Source: Spirochaetaceae bacterium (GTDB lineage Bacteria > Spirochaetota > Spirochaetia > Treponematales > Treponemataceae). Taken from it: a stretch of DNA of 41,121 nucleotides. A model generated the notes under the pieces. It did no database searches. It worked only from the letters and a program-made list of their open reading frames with translations, and was not told where the DNA came from. Below are positions 1 through 6,445 of the stretch, piece by piece. Numbering within the stretch: position 1 is the stretch's first letter; each line of letters starts with the position of its first letter. The position numbers and the translations under genes were made by a program. The stretch is from the NCBI GenBank assembly GCA_017622235.1, contig JAGARN010000012.1, positions 1 through 41,121 on the forward strand, read 5' to 3'.

Positions 1-291
1 ATTTTCACAAAGTTGAATTTCGTCTATAAAAATGTAATTTTTTGTTTCTGGATTTAATTTTGATTTAATTTCTGAATGTAAAACTTTGTAATCTAGTAAA
101 TATTCGTTTTCTAAATCATCAAGGCGAAAATAAATTATTTGATTTTCCCTGATTCCAGAATTTTTAAGACGTTGGATAAACTGATTCATCAAAAATGATT
201 TTCCGCAGCGTCTAATTCCTGTAATTACTTTGATGATTTGTTTATCTTTAAAAGCTTCTAATTGTGAAAAATATGATTCCCTTGTAGTCAT
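1..291 (-). CDS. ATP-binding protein, AAA_14/DUF4143-type (partial, N-terminal 97 residues)
   Basis: The reverse strand reads 97 codons from an ATG at 291 without a stop and runs off the window edge, so only the N-terminal quarter or so of the protein is present. A P-loop is visible at residues 25-32 (GIRRCGKS), followed by a Walker B-like YIFIDEIQ at residues 86-93. The start MTTRESYFSQL and the 'ITGIRRCGKS' context are typical of the bacterial and archaeal AAA_14/DUF4143 ATPases, whose biological role is not settled. No ribosome-binding site precedes the ATG. A promoter -10 box ends six bases upstream, so a leaderless mRNA is likely. The upstream DNA carries a large palindrome. I am confident of the family and cannot say anything about the missing C-terminus. 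Confidence 0.8.
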   Translation of the reverse strand, partial: MTTRESYFSQLEAFKDKQIIKVITGIRRCGKSFLMNQFIQRLKNSGIRENQIIYFRLDDLENEYLLDYKVLHSEIKSKLNPETKNYIFIDEIQLCEN

Positions 292-297
292 AATATA

Positions 298-326
298 AAT
301 ATACTTTGAAAACTTTTAAAAATCAA
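298..326 (-). promoter_or_regulatory. Promoter of the AAA_14 ATPase gene, leaderless type
   Basis: On the minus strand TTGATT (321-326) and TATATT (298-303) are separated by 17 bp, and the -10 box ends 6 nt before the ATG at 291. No purine-rich Shine-Dalgarno sequence fits between them. Confidence 0.55.
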
Positions 327-358
327 GAGTTTTCAAAATGTACTTTGAAAACTCTTGA
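302..358. repeat. Operator-like repeats: palindrome plus third half-site
   Basis: The perfect 15-bp arms TCAAGAGTTTTCAAA (323-337) and TTTGAAAACTCTTGA (344-358) flank a 6-bp centre. A third copy of the right arm, starting TACTTTGAAAACT at 302, matches 16 of 18 bases of 341-358. The third copy sits in the -35/-10 spacer and the palindrome covers the -35 box, which suggests a repressor-binding site for the ATPase gene. The binding protein is unknown. Confidence 0.6.
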
Positions 359-408
359 AAAGATATGTTTTTTGTGTGTATAGGTGCAAGGGAAGCGACA
401 AAAAATCA

Positions 409-1350
409 TTATCCTTTCAATATTCGTTTACAAATTTCGTTTAGTGCATTATTGTAATCTTGAGGGTTTTCCAAGTCTGTTAAATGTCCTGCATTTTTGA
501 GCAAGAAAAACTTTTTGTCCGGGGCTGTAATTTTGTCAAAATATTCTTTTACGCAAACATAAGGTACTTGCCAATCATTTTCGCCAGAAATAAAATACAC
601 AGGGAAGGGTGGTTGCAAAAAGTCGGAAGTGTCATAGTCAATGAGATAATCCATGAGCAAGGTGTTTCTTTTTGAGGCTGCAATATTTCCTTTTAAATCT
701 TTCCAAGAGAATACCGGGCTTTTTAGAGAAATCTTTAACATAGAAAAAGTTCCTTCTTTGTATCCGCAGATACCGTATTTCATTTGAATCACCCGAAATT
801 TATTACATTTTGCCAAAGCATTTTCTTTTGTAACTGATTCAGGATAATTTCCAAGTTTTAGAAGCTTTTTTTTGTCTTTTTGATTTGCCAATTTGTAGCA
901 ATATTCAAAACCTACTTTTTCTTCTTGCCGAAAATTGATAACTTGCCCCATTCCAACATAGGCTGAGATTTTTTCTGGAAATAATTTTGAATATTCTAAT
1001 CCCAAAATACTTCCCCAAGAGTGCCCAAGGATAATTATTTTTTTCTGGTGATATTTTGACTTTAAATAATCAATGATTTTGTCCAAATCAGAAATGAGAA
1101 TTTTTAAGGTAACTTTTTCTTGTGAAGCATCTTTTAAGTTTGTTTTTCCGCTTCCTCGTTGGTCGTAAAATACAAGGGTGTAATTTCTGTTTTTGGAAAC
1201 AGTTTTGTAAGCAAGGTAACTTTCCGATTGTCCAGGTCCTCCATGCAAAAACAAAACCAAAAAATCTGATTCGGTAGGGTAATGTAAAAAATAATGCTCT
1301 AAATTATTGATTGAAACGTATTCTTCAAAAAAATCATTCTGTTTTTCCAT
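409..1350 (-). CDS. Alpha/beta hydrolase, proline iminopeptidase-like (S33)
   Basis: This is a 313-residue cytoplasmic alpha/beta-hydrolase. The oxyanion-hole motif HGGPG is at residues 36-40, DQRGSGKT at 63-70, and the nucleophile elbow GHSWGS has Ser111. The acid is probably the Asp in GENDWQVP and the catalytic His lies in NAGH near the C-terminus. HGGPG together with DQRGSG is characteristic of proline iminopeptidases and related S33 enzymes, which remove N-terminal proline from peptides. The length fits this family. Some members act on other amides or esters, so the substrate is uncertain. No Shine-Dalgarno is seen; TATAAT ends 6 nt before the ATG. The gene appears monocistronic. Confidence 0.8.
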   Translation of the reverse strand: MEKQNDFFEEYVSINNLEHYFLHYPTESDFLVLFLHGGPGQSESYLAYKTVSKNRNYTLVFYDQRGSGKTNLKDASQEKVTLKILISDLDKIIDYLKSKYHQKKIIILGHSWGSILGLEYSKLFPEKISAYVGMGQVINFRQEEKVGFEYCYKLANQKDKKKLLKLGNYPESVTKENALAKCNKFRVIQMKYGICGYKEGTFSMLKISLKSPVFSWKDLKGNIAASKRNTLLMDYLIDYDTSDFLQPPFPVYFISGENDWQVPYVCVKEYFDKITAPDKKFFLLKNAGHLTDLENPQDYNNALNEICKRILKG

Positions 1351-1356
1351 AATTTG

Positions 1357-1385
1357 ATTATAGCAAATTTTTGGAAGTTTTAGAA
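1357..1385 (-). promoter_or_regulatory. Leaderless-type promoter of the alpha/beta hydrolase
   Basis: A perfect TATAAT (minus strand, 1357-1362) ends 6 nt before the ATG at 1350. The -35 candidate TTCTAA at 1380-1385 (17-bp spacer) is weak. Confidence 0.45.
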
Positions 1386-1412
1386 AGATTATGACTAAAA
1401 ATAAGGAATCCT

Positions 1413-1553
1413 ATGAGGTTATTGTCAAGTGAGAATAATTCCAAAAAACTAGCTTTGAAAATTCATTCTGAAGTAATTAGTCAAACTGGAGGATATGAAG
1501 GATTAAGAGATGAAAAGTTGCTAGAATGGATTTATGCTCATGAAAAAGAATAA
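1413..1553 (+). pseudogene. Remnant of a Doc (death-on-curing) toxin gene
   Basis: A 46-codon frame starts at an ATG with AAGGA 5 bp upstream. Its residues 17-37 (IHSEVISQTGG, then YEGLRDEKLL) match the conserved N-terminus of Doc/Fic toxins, where 'IHEEVI...TGG..GLRDEGLLESAL' is typical. The frame stops right after this helix, so the catalytic Fic loop (HxFxxGNKR) and most of the fold are absent. This makes it a truncated toxin gene and not an active one. A short overlapping frame ending at 1432 could be the tail of its antitoxin, but it is too short to identify. The low copy of surrounding mobile DNA suggests an old decayed toxin-antitoxin locus. Confidence 0.6.
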
Positions 1554-1556
1554 TAC

Positions 1557-1601
1557 TTAAAAAAATCCCCCACCTTCCGACGTTACATCTTCCAGTGGGG
1601 G
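1557..1601 (-). terminator. Rho-independent terminator after ddh
   Basis: CCCCCAC (1567-1573) pairs with GTGGGGG (1595-1601). On the minus strand the stem is followed by a run of seven T, as expected for the end of the ddh transcript. Confidence 0.65.
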
Positions 1602-1671
1602 CTTGTGACCGCAGAGAATCTTTCCTGGGCAACTCCTACCCGTAGACACCGATAGTTGAGCGAAGTCGAAA

Positions 1672-2661
1672 CTACAACAAATGTGCTCTAATTTCTTCGT
1701 TGCTCATGGTTGTTAGGTAAGCTGGTGGCACATCAAAAACTGTTTTACAGCCTGTCATGCCTTCCTTGTTCATGCGGCAAACTGCACGAGCGTAAGCCAC
1801 AATAACGCTTGAAGTAAATGCTGGGTTTGAATCAAGTTTTAGACTATATTCAATTACATTATCAAATTCGTTGTTCCAGCCAGTTTTGCCTGTGCGGAAA
1901 ACAAATCCCCCGTGAGGAATGCCCGAGTGGTCGCGGAGTAATTCTGCTTCGCTAATAAAGTTTACTGTTGTGTCGTAGTCGGCAAAGTAGTTTGGCATTT
2001 CTTTAATTTCTTTTTCCACACGAGCTTTGTCTGCTTCTGTAGCACCATCTTCCAAAACAACAAAACATTCCCGAGTGTGTTTTTGGCGAGTTGTAAGTTC
2101 TGGATTTTCTCCACCCCGAACAGCAGCCAATGCAGATTCCACTGGAATTGTGTATTGTTTTGCGTTTTTTACACCTGCAATTCGACGAATTGCGTCTGAG
2201 TGACCTTGGCTAACGCCTTTTCCCCAGAATGTGTAATCGTTGCCATTTGGCAAAATTGCGTTTGCATAAAGACGAGCAAGGCTAAACATTCCAGGATCCC
2301 AACCGGCACTGATTAAAGCTGTTTTTTTGTTTGCTTTTGCGTTTTGGTCAACTGCTGCAAAATGTTCTGGGATTTTTGCGTGAGTGTCAAAACTGTCTAT
2401 TACGTTAAAATATTTTGCATATTCTGGAGTTTGTTTTGGAAGATCAGTTGCACTTCCGCCACAAATAATCAAAACGTCAATTTTATCTTTGTAAGACAAA
2501 ATATCATCAATTTTTACAACAGGAACACCTTCTGTTAAAAGTTTTACCGTGCTTGGGTCGCGACGAGTAAAAACTGCCACAAGTTCACAGTCTGCATTTT
2601 GTTTGATGGCACATTCAACGCCTTTTCCAAGGTTTCCGTATCCTAAAATTCCAATTTTCAT
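1672..2661 (-). CDS. ddh: meso-Diaminopimelate D-dehydrogenase
   Basis: This 329-residue protein reversibly converts L-2-amino-6-oxopimelate (tetrahydrodipicolinate), ammonia and NADPH to meso-diaminopimelate, the one-step route to lysine and to DAP for peptidoglycan. The N-terminal Rossmann motif GYGNLGKG is at residues 7-14. CGGSATDLP near residue 67, SAGWDPGM near 118 and the C-terminal DSNPAFTSSVIVAYARA are hallmarks of Ddh. The length is typical of the family. A strong GGAGG lies 8 bp before the ATG. The gene is alone, with its own promoter and terminator. The call is secure from the whole-length resemblance. Confidence 0.95.
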   Translation of the reverse strand: MKIGILGYGNLGKGVECAIKQNADCELVAVFTRRDPSTVKLLTEGVPVVKIDDILSYKDKIDVLIICGGSATDLPKQTPEYAKYFNVIDSFDTHAKIPEHFAAVDQNAKANKKTALISAGWDPGMFSLARLYANAILPNGNDYTFWGKGVSQGHSDAIRRIAGVKNAKQYTIPVESALAAVRGGENPELTTRQKHTRECFVVLEDGATEADKARVEKEIKEMPNYFADYDTTVNFISEAELLRDHSGIPHGGFVFRTGKTGWNNEFDNVIEYSLKLDSNPAFTSSVIVAYARAVCRMNKEGMTGCKTVFDVPPAYLTTMSNEEIRAHLL

Positions 2662-2733
2662 TTTTATTTTCCTCCAAAAAGTTGGTAAATTACTTTGTTT
2701 GTGTTAGTAGTTCTTTTTAGAAACACTATAAAT

Positions 2734-2762
2734 AAATTACTAAGATAGATGATTTTTGTCAA
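2734..2762 (-). promoter_or_regulatory. ddh promoter
   Basis: Consensus -35 TTGACA (2757-2762) and TAATTT (2734-2739) are separated by 17 bp on the minus strand. The 5' leader before the ddh ATG would be about 65 nt. Confidence 0.55.
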
Positions 2763-2825
2763 GGGGAAGAAAAACTTGTAGAAAAAAATGCAGTAGTTTT
2801 TTTGACTTTAATATTAGCGTGAGAA

Positions 2826-3269
2826 TCAGTTTTCGCTGATAACATTTAGCAATTTGTGCAACAGCTGAAAAAGTTGAAAGGCTTCCTCCTTCGGAAGTGG
2901 CACACAGGCAGTTAATGCTTCTGGAATTTTTACAGCTTGTTCTTTTAGCGATTCTCCCAATTCTGTAATTTTTACCATAACGACACGTTCATCTTCTGGC
3001 AACCGATAGCGAAAAACATATCCTTTTGCTTCCAGTGATTTTAAAACTGGAGTTAAAGTTCCTGAATCCAAAAACAACTTTTTTCCAAGGTCTTTTACGT
3101 TGAGGCATTTTTCTTCCCAAAAAACCATCATTGCAATGTATTGTGTGTACGTCAAATCAAGTTTTTCTAAATGAGGGCGATATTTTTTTATGATTTCACG
3201 AGAGGCTGCGTACAACGGAAAGCAAAGTTGATTCCCAAGTTTTAAGCAATCAAAAGTTTGTTCAGACAT
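2826..3269 (-). CDS. ohrR: OhrR-like MarR-family peroxide-sensing regulator
   Basis: The protein has 147 residues from the ATG at 3269. I prefer this start to the GTG at 3281 because GGGGGAG lies just before the ATG and the GTG has no ribosome-binding site. The protein is a winged-helix MarR regulator: LTYTQYIAMMVFWEE, the recognition region LGKKLFLDSGTLTPVLKSLEAKGYVFR, and the wing with LPEDERVVMVKIT. The N-terminal QLCFPLY places Cys16 at the position of the redox-sensing Cys15 of Bacillus OhrR, so it probably senses organic hydroperoxides. It lies downstream of glutathione peroxidase and a TSCPD protein on the same strand, which fits. It may bind the palindrome at 4206-4227 and a weaker site at 3280-3299. 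Confidence 0.8.
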   Translation of the reverse strand: MSEQTFDCLKLGNQLCFPLYAASREIIKKYRPHLEKLDLTYTQYIAMMVFWEEKCLNVKDLGKKLFLDSGTLTPVLKSLEAKGYVFRYRLPEDERVVMVKITELGESLKEQAVKIPEALTACVPLPKEEAFQLFQLLHKLLNVISEN

Positions 3270-3279
3270 ATTCTCCCCC

Positions 3280-3325
3280 ACTAAATTGGACTAATTAATC
3301 TTATCATATTTGGATTTTTTTTCAA
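3280..3325 (-). promoter_or_regulatory. ohrR promoter with degenerate operator half-site
   Basis: On the minus strand TTGAAA is followed 16 bp later by TAAGAT. Plus-strand ACTAAATTG (3280-3288) and AATTAAT (3293-3299) resemble the gpx palindrome, but only one half is well conserved. The assignment is tentative. Confidence 0.35.
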
Positions 3326-3355
3326 ATATCGAAAAAAAATAGCCCAATTTTTATT

Positions 3356-3610
3356 TCATCGTTGGGAGTTGTAGGCTTCTAAAACGGCTTTTGCTAGTTG
3401 GTCTGCACAAGAAGTTGGACGACGCCCGCAAGTATTTCCCGTTAGTTTATTTTCAATATAATCAACAGTACTTCCATCAAGGAGTTTTGCGATTGCTTTT
3501 AGGTTTCCATTGCATCCACCGTAAAATTGAATATTTGTGATTTTATCTTCATTGATGTCGAAACTGATTTTCTGGGTGCAAACATTTTCAGGTGTGTATT
3601 CATAGTGCAT
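3356..3610 (-). CDS. TSCPD domain protein (TIGR03905 family)
   Basis: This small 84-residue protein is of the TIGR03905/TSCPD type. The diagnostic C-terminal TSCADQLAKAV (residues 67-77) and GGCNGNLKAI (31-40) are present, with cysteines 11, 33, 61 and 68 that could bind a metal or act in redox. TSCPD modules also occur at the C-terminus of some ribonucleotide reductases. The free-standing form has no established function. The start has a strong GGAGG. It begins 29 bp after the stop of the glutathione peroxidase gene, so the two are very likely cotranscribed. A role in peroxide or thiol stress is inferred from this context only. Confidence 0.85.
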   Translation of the reverse strand: MHYEYTPENVCTQKISFDINEDKITNIQFYGGCNGNLKAIAKLLDGSTVDYIENKLTGNTCGRRPTSCADQLAKAVLEAYNSQR

Positions 3611-3639
3611 TTTGTCTTTCCTCCTTGAAAAAGTAAATA

Positions 3640-4179
3640 TTATAAGTTTTCCTGAATCTTTAATTTAAGGTTTCCCATATCAGTTGGTTCAAAGCGTTCT
3701 ACAATATTTCCATTCCGGTCAATTAGGAATTTTGTAAAATTCCATTTGATGTTTCCGTTGTTTTTGTAATCTTTGTCAGTTTTTTTTGCGGCAAGCGAAA
3801 GCATCATTCCCATTGGGGACTTTCCAAAACCTTTGAAAGTTGTGTTTTCTGTTAGCCATTTGTAAAGAGGAATTGCATTTTCGCCGTTTACATCGATTTT
3901 TGCAAATTGTGGAAAAGTGATGCCAAAGCGACCAGTACAGAATGAATGGATTTCCTCGTCACTTCCGGGGGCTTGGTTTGCAAACTGGTTACAAGGGAAA
4001 TCTAGGATTTCTAAACCCTGGTCTTTGAACTCTTCGTACAAATCTTGCAATTCGTCATATTGTGGAGTGAAACCACAGCCCGTTGCCGTGTTTACAATAA
4101 GCAACACTTTGCCTTTGTAGTTTGAAAGCGAAATGTCTTCTCCATTTCTTGTTTTTACTGAAAAGTCGTAAATGTTCAT
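3640..4179 (-). CDS. Glutathione peroxidase family protein (Cys type)
   Basis: The protein has 179 residues from the ATG at 4179, which has GAGG 6 bp upstream; an earlier ATG at 4191 lacks a site. The active-site segment NTATGCGFTPQY carries Cys35, encoded by an ordinary TGT. FPCNQFANQ supplies Gln65, and IKWNFTKFL supplies Trp and Asn of the catalytic tetrad. There is no signal peptide, so it acts in the cytoplasm. Bacterial Cys-type members usually use thioredoxin and not glutathione to reduce hydrogen and lipid peroxides. It is the first gene of a probable gpx, TSCPD, ohrR unit and is preceded by a perfect palindrome. Confidence 0.93.
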   Translation of the reverse strand: MNIYDFSVKTRNGEDISLSNYKGKVLLIVNTATGCGFTPQYDELQDLYEEFKDQGLEILDFPCNQFANQAPGSDEEIHSFCTGRFGITFPQFAKIDVNGENAIPLYKWLTENTTFKGFGKSPMGMMLSLAAKKTDKDYKNNGNIKWNFTKFLIDRNGNIVERFEPTDMGNLKLKIQENL

Positions 4180-4205
4180 AAAAAACCTCATATAAAGTGC
4201 ATCTT

Positions 4206-4227
4206 ATTAAATTGAATACAATTTAAT
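4206..4227. promoter_or_regulatory. OhrR-type operator palindrome upstream of gpx
   Basis: ATTAAATTG (4206-4214) and CAATTTAAT (4219-4227) are perfect 9-bp arms around a 4-bp centre. The arms resemble the ACAATTTAAT-like half-sites known for OhrR operators. The site overlaps the likely promoter, 27 bp before the gpx start. Confidence 0.6.
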
Positions 4228-4341
4228 CAAGTTAAATATATATTATAAAACTTTGAAAGTCAAGAAAAAAACGTGAACATCATTTTTTATCGTAAGTTTG
4301 TGATAGTTCAGAAAATTGTGTGGCAACCTTAAGTTTCCTTC

Positions 4342-4370
4342 TTGAGTTTTGCCCAAAAAAAACTTAGATT
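4342..4370 (+). promoter_or_regulatory. Promoter of the BI-1 family gene
   Basis: TTGAGT (4342-4347) and TAGATT (4365-4370) lie 17 bp apart, giving a leader of about 45 nt before the ATG at 4422. Confidence 0.5.
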
Positions 4371-4421
4371 TAAAGTATGGGAAAAAAAACCCCATGCAAA
4401 TCTTCAATAACAGAGGAAAAA

Positions 4422-5120
4422 ATGGCAACACAAACATTAACAAGACAAGAACAAGTTGAAAAAGCAAACAGAAAGTTCATGTCCAAAGTTTATGGATGGA
4501 TGGCAATCGCCCTTGTAATCAGTGGATTTTCCGCCCTTTACACGGCGAACAGCTATACGCTTATAAATCTGATTTGGGGAACTCGCTTTGGTTTCTTGTT
4601 TCTTGCAATAGCAGAACTGGTTTTGGTGTTTTGGCTTTCTGCTTCGATTCAAAAAATATCGAAAACCGCCGCAACGGTCGCATTCATAGGTTATTCCATA
4701 TTGAACGGCATGACTTTTTCTTCAATTTTTGCCGTTTACACAACAGCTTCAATTTTTCGGGTTTTTTTGGCAAGTGCCGCAATGTTTGGAGCAATGACAA
4801 TTTACGGAATGTTCACAAAACGCAAGCTCAATTCCATTGGTCGCTATTTGATGATGGCACTTTTTGGTGTAATAATTGCAACACTTCTAAACTTTTTGTT
4901 CCGCTCATCAACTTTAGACTTAATCATTTCCATTGTCACATTGGTAATTTTTATTGCACTTACCGCCTACGACACACAAAAAATCTTGAAAGTATCTTCG
5001 TACAATGACGGCACTGAAGTTTTTCAAAAAGTTGCTATCATCTGTGCCTTGGAATTGTACTTGGATTTTATCAACATCTTTTTTGTTTTGCTCCGATTGT
5101 TCGGCAGAGGGCAGAATTAA
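4422..5120 (+). CDS. Bax inhibitor-1/YccA family membrane protein
   Basis: This is a 232-residue integral membrane protein with about seven hydrophobic helices. AFIGYSILNGMTFSSIF, GAMTIYGMFTKRKLNS, ALTAYDTQKI and the C-terminal ALELYLDFINIFFVLLRLFG are signatures of the BI-1/YccA/YetJ family. YetJ-type proteins are pH-dependent calcium leak channels, and YccA interacts with FtsH; which applies here is unknown. The start at 4422 is chosen for the AGAGG upstream; the ATG at 4377 has none and would lie at the expected transcription start. It is a single gene, convergent with the following minus-strand gene. Confidence 0.93.
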   Translation: MATQTLTRQEQVEKANRKFMSKVYGWMAIALVISGFSALYTANSYTLINLIWGTRFGFLFLAIAELVLVFWLSASIQKISKTAATVAFIGYSILNGMTFSSIFAVYTTASIFRVFLASAAMFGAMTIYGMFTKRKLNSIGRYLMMALFGVIIATLLNFLFRSSTLDLIISIVTLVIFIALTAYDTQKILKVSSYNDGTEVFQKVAIICALELYLDFINIFFVLLRLFGRGQN

Positions 5121-5174
5121 GTTTGGTTCAGTAATAAGAAATCCTCTTACCCCAATATAACTATAACGTAAACC

Positions 5175-5210
5175 ACAAAAAAACCGACCTTCCAAAATGG
5201 AAAGTCGGTT
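5175..5210 (-). terminator. Terminator between convergent genes
   Basis: AACCGAC and GTCGGTT, with TTCCA/TGGAA inside, form a stem at 5182-5210. The T-run is on the minus strand, so it serves the gene at 5238-5645. It may also slow transcription from the BI-1 gene. Confidence 0.7.
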
Positions 5211-5237
5211 GGTTGGTACAAGCGAACCAAATACTAG

Positions 5238-5645
5238 CTACTCCACTTTTACCAGCGTTACACGGCTGTTTGCACTTGTTGCATTTCCGTCCGCTGGAAC
5301 TAAAATATTGAACGAGGTTTTGTCGTCGCTAAAGACGTATACGCTCTTCCAATTTAATTTACGAAGGTTTTCTATCGCACCGCCACGAAAGTTTGCGTTC
5401 AACCTGAAAAAATCCTTGTCATGACTGTATGTGCCGTTGGCTGTTTGGCTAAGTTCAACGCCGGCAGCGTTGTAGGTTGTAACTTTTACGCTGCATTTGC
5501 CCTTTGCCTGTAAAGTTATTTCGTAGTCGTAGTCGGCATTTTCTGTGGAAACAGAGCCTTGCCAAGTCCCTGCAAAGTAGTCCGGCACAGGCATTTTATC
5601 TACACAATCTTTTGCAAATTGAGGCAAAACAATTCCCATAATCAA
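5238..5645 (-). CDS. Hypothetical secreted-type small beta protein, N-terminus damaged or misassigned
   Basis: The frame gives about 135 residues and I do not recognise a family. The body (TWQGSVSTENADYDYEITLQAKGKC, then NGTYSHDKDFFRLNANF) reads like a small extracytoplasmic beta-barrel of the lipocalin type seen in many treponemal lipoproteins. The N-terminus is odd. No ATG with a ribosome-binding site exists in frame. The hydrophobic LLIMGIVLPQFA has no basic start, and an in-frame stop lies just upstream. An ATG at 5701 in another frame reads MGKKKLKSL, which would supply the basic start of a signal peptide if one base were gained or lost in an A-rich run. The gene is therefore either a frameshifted pseudogene or starts at a TTG or the ATG near 5639. 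Confidence 0.5.
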   Translation of the reverse strand: MIMGIVLPQFAKDCVDKMPVPDYFAGTWQGSVSTENADYDYEITLQAKGKCSVKVTTYNAAGVELSQTANGTYSHDKDFFRLNANFRGGAIENLRKLNWKSVYVFSDDKTSFNILVPADGNATSANSRVTLVKVE

Positions 5646-5683
5646 TAAGACTGCATCTAGCTGACAGACTTTTTAATTTTTTT

Positions 5684-5705
5684 TTGCCCATTATATAATG
5701 GGCAA
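5684..5705. repeat. Perfect 22-bp palindrome containing TATAAT on both strands
   Basis: The arms TTGCCCATTAT and ATAATGGGCAA meet without a gap. The centre provides a -10-like TATAAT in each direction between two divergent genes. On the minus strand TTGTCA lies 16 bp upstream of it. It could be a symmetric operator or a divergent promoter core. Confidence 0.6.
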
Positions 5706-5714
5706 TGGAATTGA

Positions 5715-5779
5715 CAAATTTCATTGCCGCAAATCCGCTCGTTTGTTTCACAAACATTGCGGATTTGCGGCAATATTTG
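5715..5779. repeat. Long imperfect hairpin upstream of the 5791 gene
   Basis: The perfect 16-bp arms ATTGCCGCAAATCCGC (5723-5738) and GCGGATTTGCGGCAAT (5759-5774) enclose a second stem GTTTG/CAAAC. The outer stem continues as CAAAT/ATTTG around a 3-nt bulge. It lies 11 bp before the ATG at 5791, so it would fold in the 5' leader and could limit ribosome access. No T-run follows, so it is not a simple terminator. Confidence 0.7.
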
Positions 5780-5790
5780 GAAAGGGGTAT

Positions 5791-6390
5791 ATGGCTAACA
5801 AAATCTGTATTGATAATAATTATGTTGAGAAAATACTTGGCATTTCAACAGAAGAAAACTGCGGGCTTGCGACATATTTAAGGCTTCAGGACAAAATCAA
5901 AAGCGGAAATTTCGACGAAGAATTTCAAAAGACATGGTGCAGATTTTACAGAGTCACATCAAGAAGCGCGAACTGGAAAAAAGATTTTTTTGCTGTCTTT
6001 AGCGAATGTAAAAAAGAAAAAAATCTCACGCTGGAAACGATATTACGAAAACTGAATGGCAGAGAGAACACAGGAAAGTTTTTTGAACTTTCCTTTGCAA
6101 CAAAAATGCTTGCAGGACTTAACGACTCAAAGCCGATTATTGACAGATTTGTAAAGCGTTATTTCTCTCTGAATCTCATGAACAGGGGAAGTTTTGCAGA
6201 AAGACTTCCAAATGCCCTGGAACAGTATGCAGAACTTGAGGAACGATACAAGGATTTTTTTGAAACAGAGGAGGCAAAAACAGTTCTCCATTTTTTTGAC
6301 AGCAAATTCCCCATTTATGCCCCTTCTATTTCGTCTGTTAAGAAAATAGACTTTCTGATTTATTGGAAGGGTAAATTCCTCATCAATTAA
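5791..6390 (+). CDS. Hypothetical protein, alpha-helical
   Basis: The protein has 199 residues from the ATG at 5791, which has GGAAAGGGG directly upstream; a longer frame from 5698 would run through the hairpin and is unlikely. I do not recognise the family with confidence. It is soluble, charged and mostly helical. The segment FELSFATKMLAGLNDSKPIIDRFVKRYF (about residues 95-122) resembles the 'SFASKLLHFLNP...PIYDSFV' stretch found in some uncharacterised helix-hairpin-helix-like proteins of phage-defence or mobile regions. No catalytic motif is evident. The neighbours are an orphan lipoprotein and strong inverted repeats, which supports an accessory origin. Confidence 0.65.
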   Translation: MANKICIDNNYVEKILGISTEENCGLATYLRLQDKIKSGNFDEEFQKTWCRFYRVTSRSANWKKDFFAVFSECKKEKNLTLETILRKLNGRENTGKFFELSFATKMLAGLNDSKPIIDRFVKRYFSLNLMNRGSFAERLPNALEQYAELEERYKDFFETEEAKTVLHFFDSKFPIYAPSISSVKKIDFLIYWKGKFLIN

Positions 6391-6407
6391 AATTCGGAAA
6401 ACAAGGC

Positions 6408-6421
6408 TTTTAGGCCTAAAA
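6408..6421. repeat. 14-bp perfect palindrome before the LRR lipoprotein gene
   Basis: TTTTAGGCCTAAAA lies 25 bp upstream of the ATG at 6446, between the two plus-strand genes. It could be an operator or a small hairpin in the leader. Confidence 0.4.
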
Positions 6422-6445
6422 AATAAAACTTATAAGGAGTTGTTT

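Noticed and set aside
1640..1680. The motif around TTGAGCGAAGTCGAAAC as a mobile repeat.
   Set aside because: Similar strings are frequent in many genomes, but only one copy was seen here, so no repeat can be claimed from this window.
2662..2733. A lysine riboswitch in the ddh leader.
   Set aside because: The leader of about 65 nt is far too short for the lysine riboswitch, and none of its helices could be seen.
4496..5008. A 170-residue frame inside the BI-1 gene.
   Set aside because: It is the +2 frame of a well-supported membrane protein and shows no domain.
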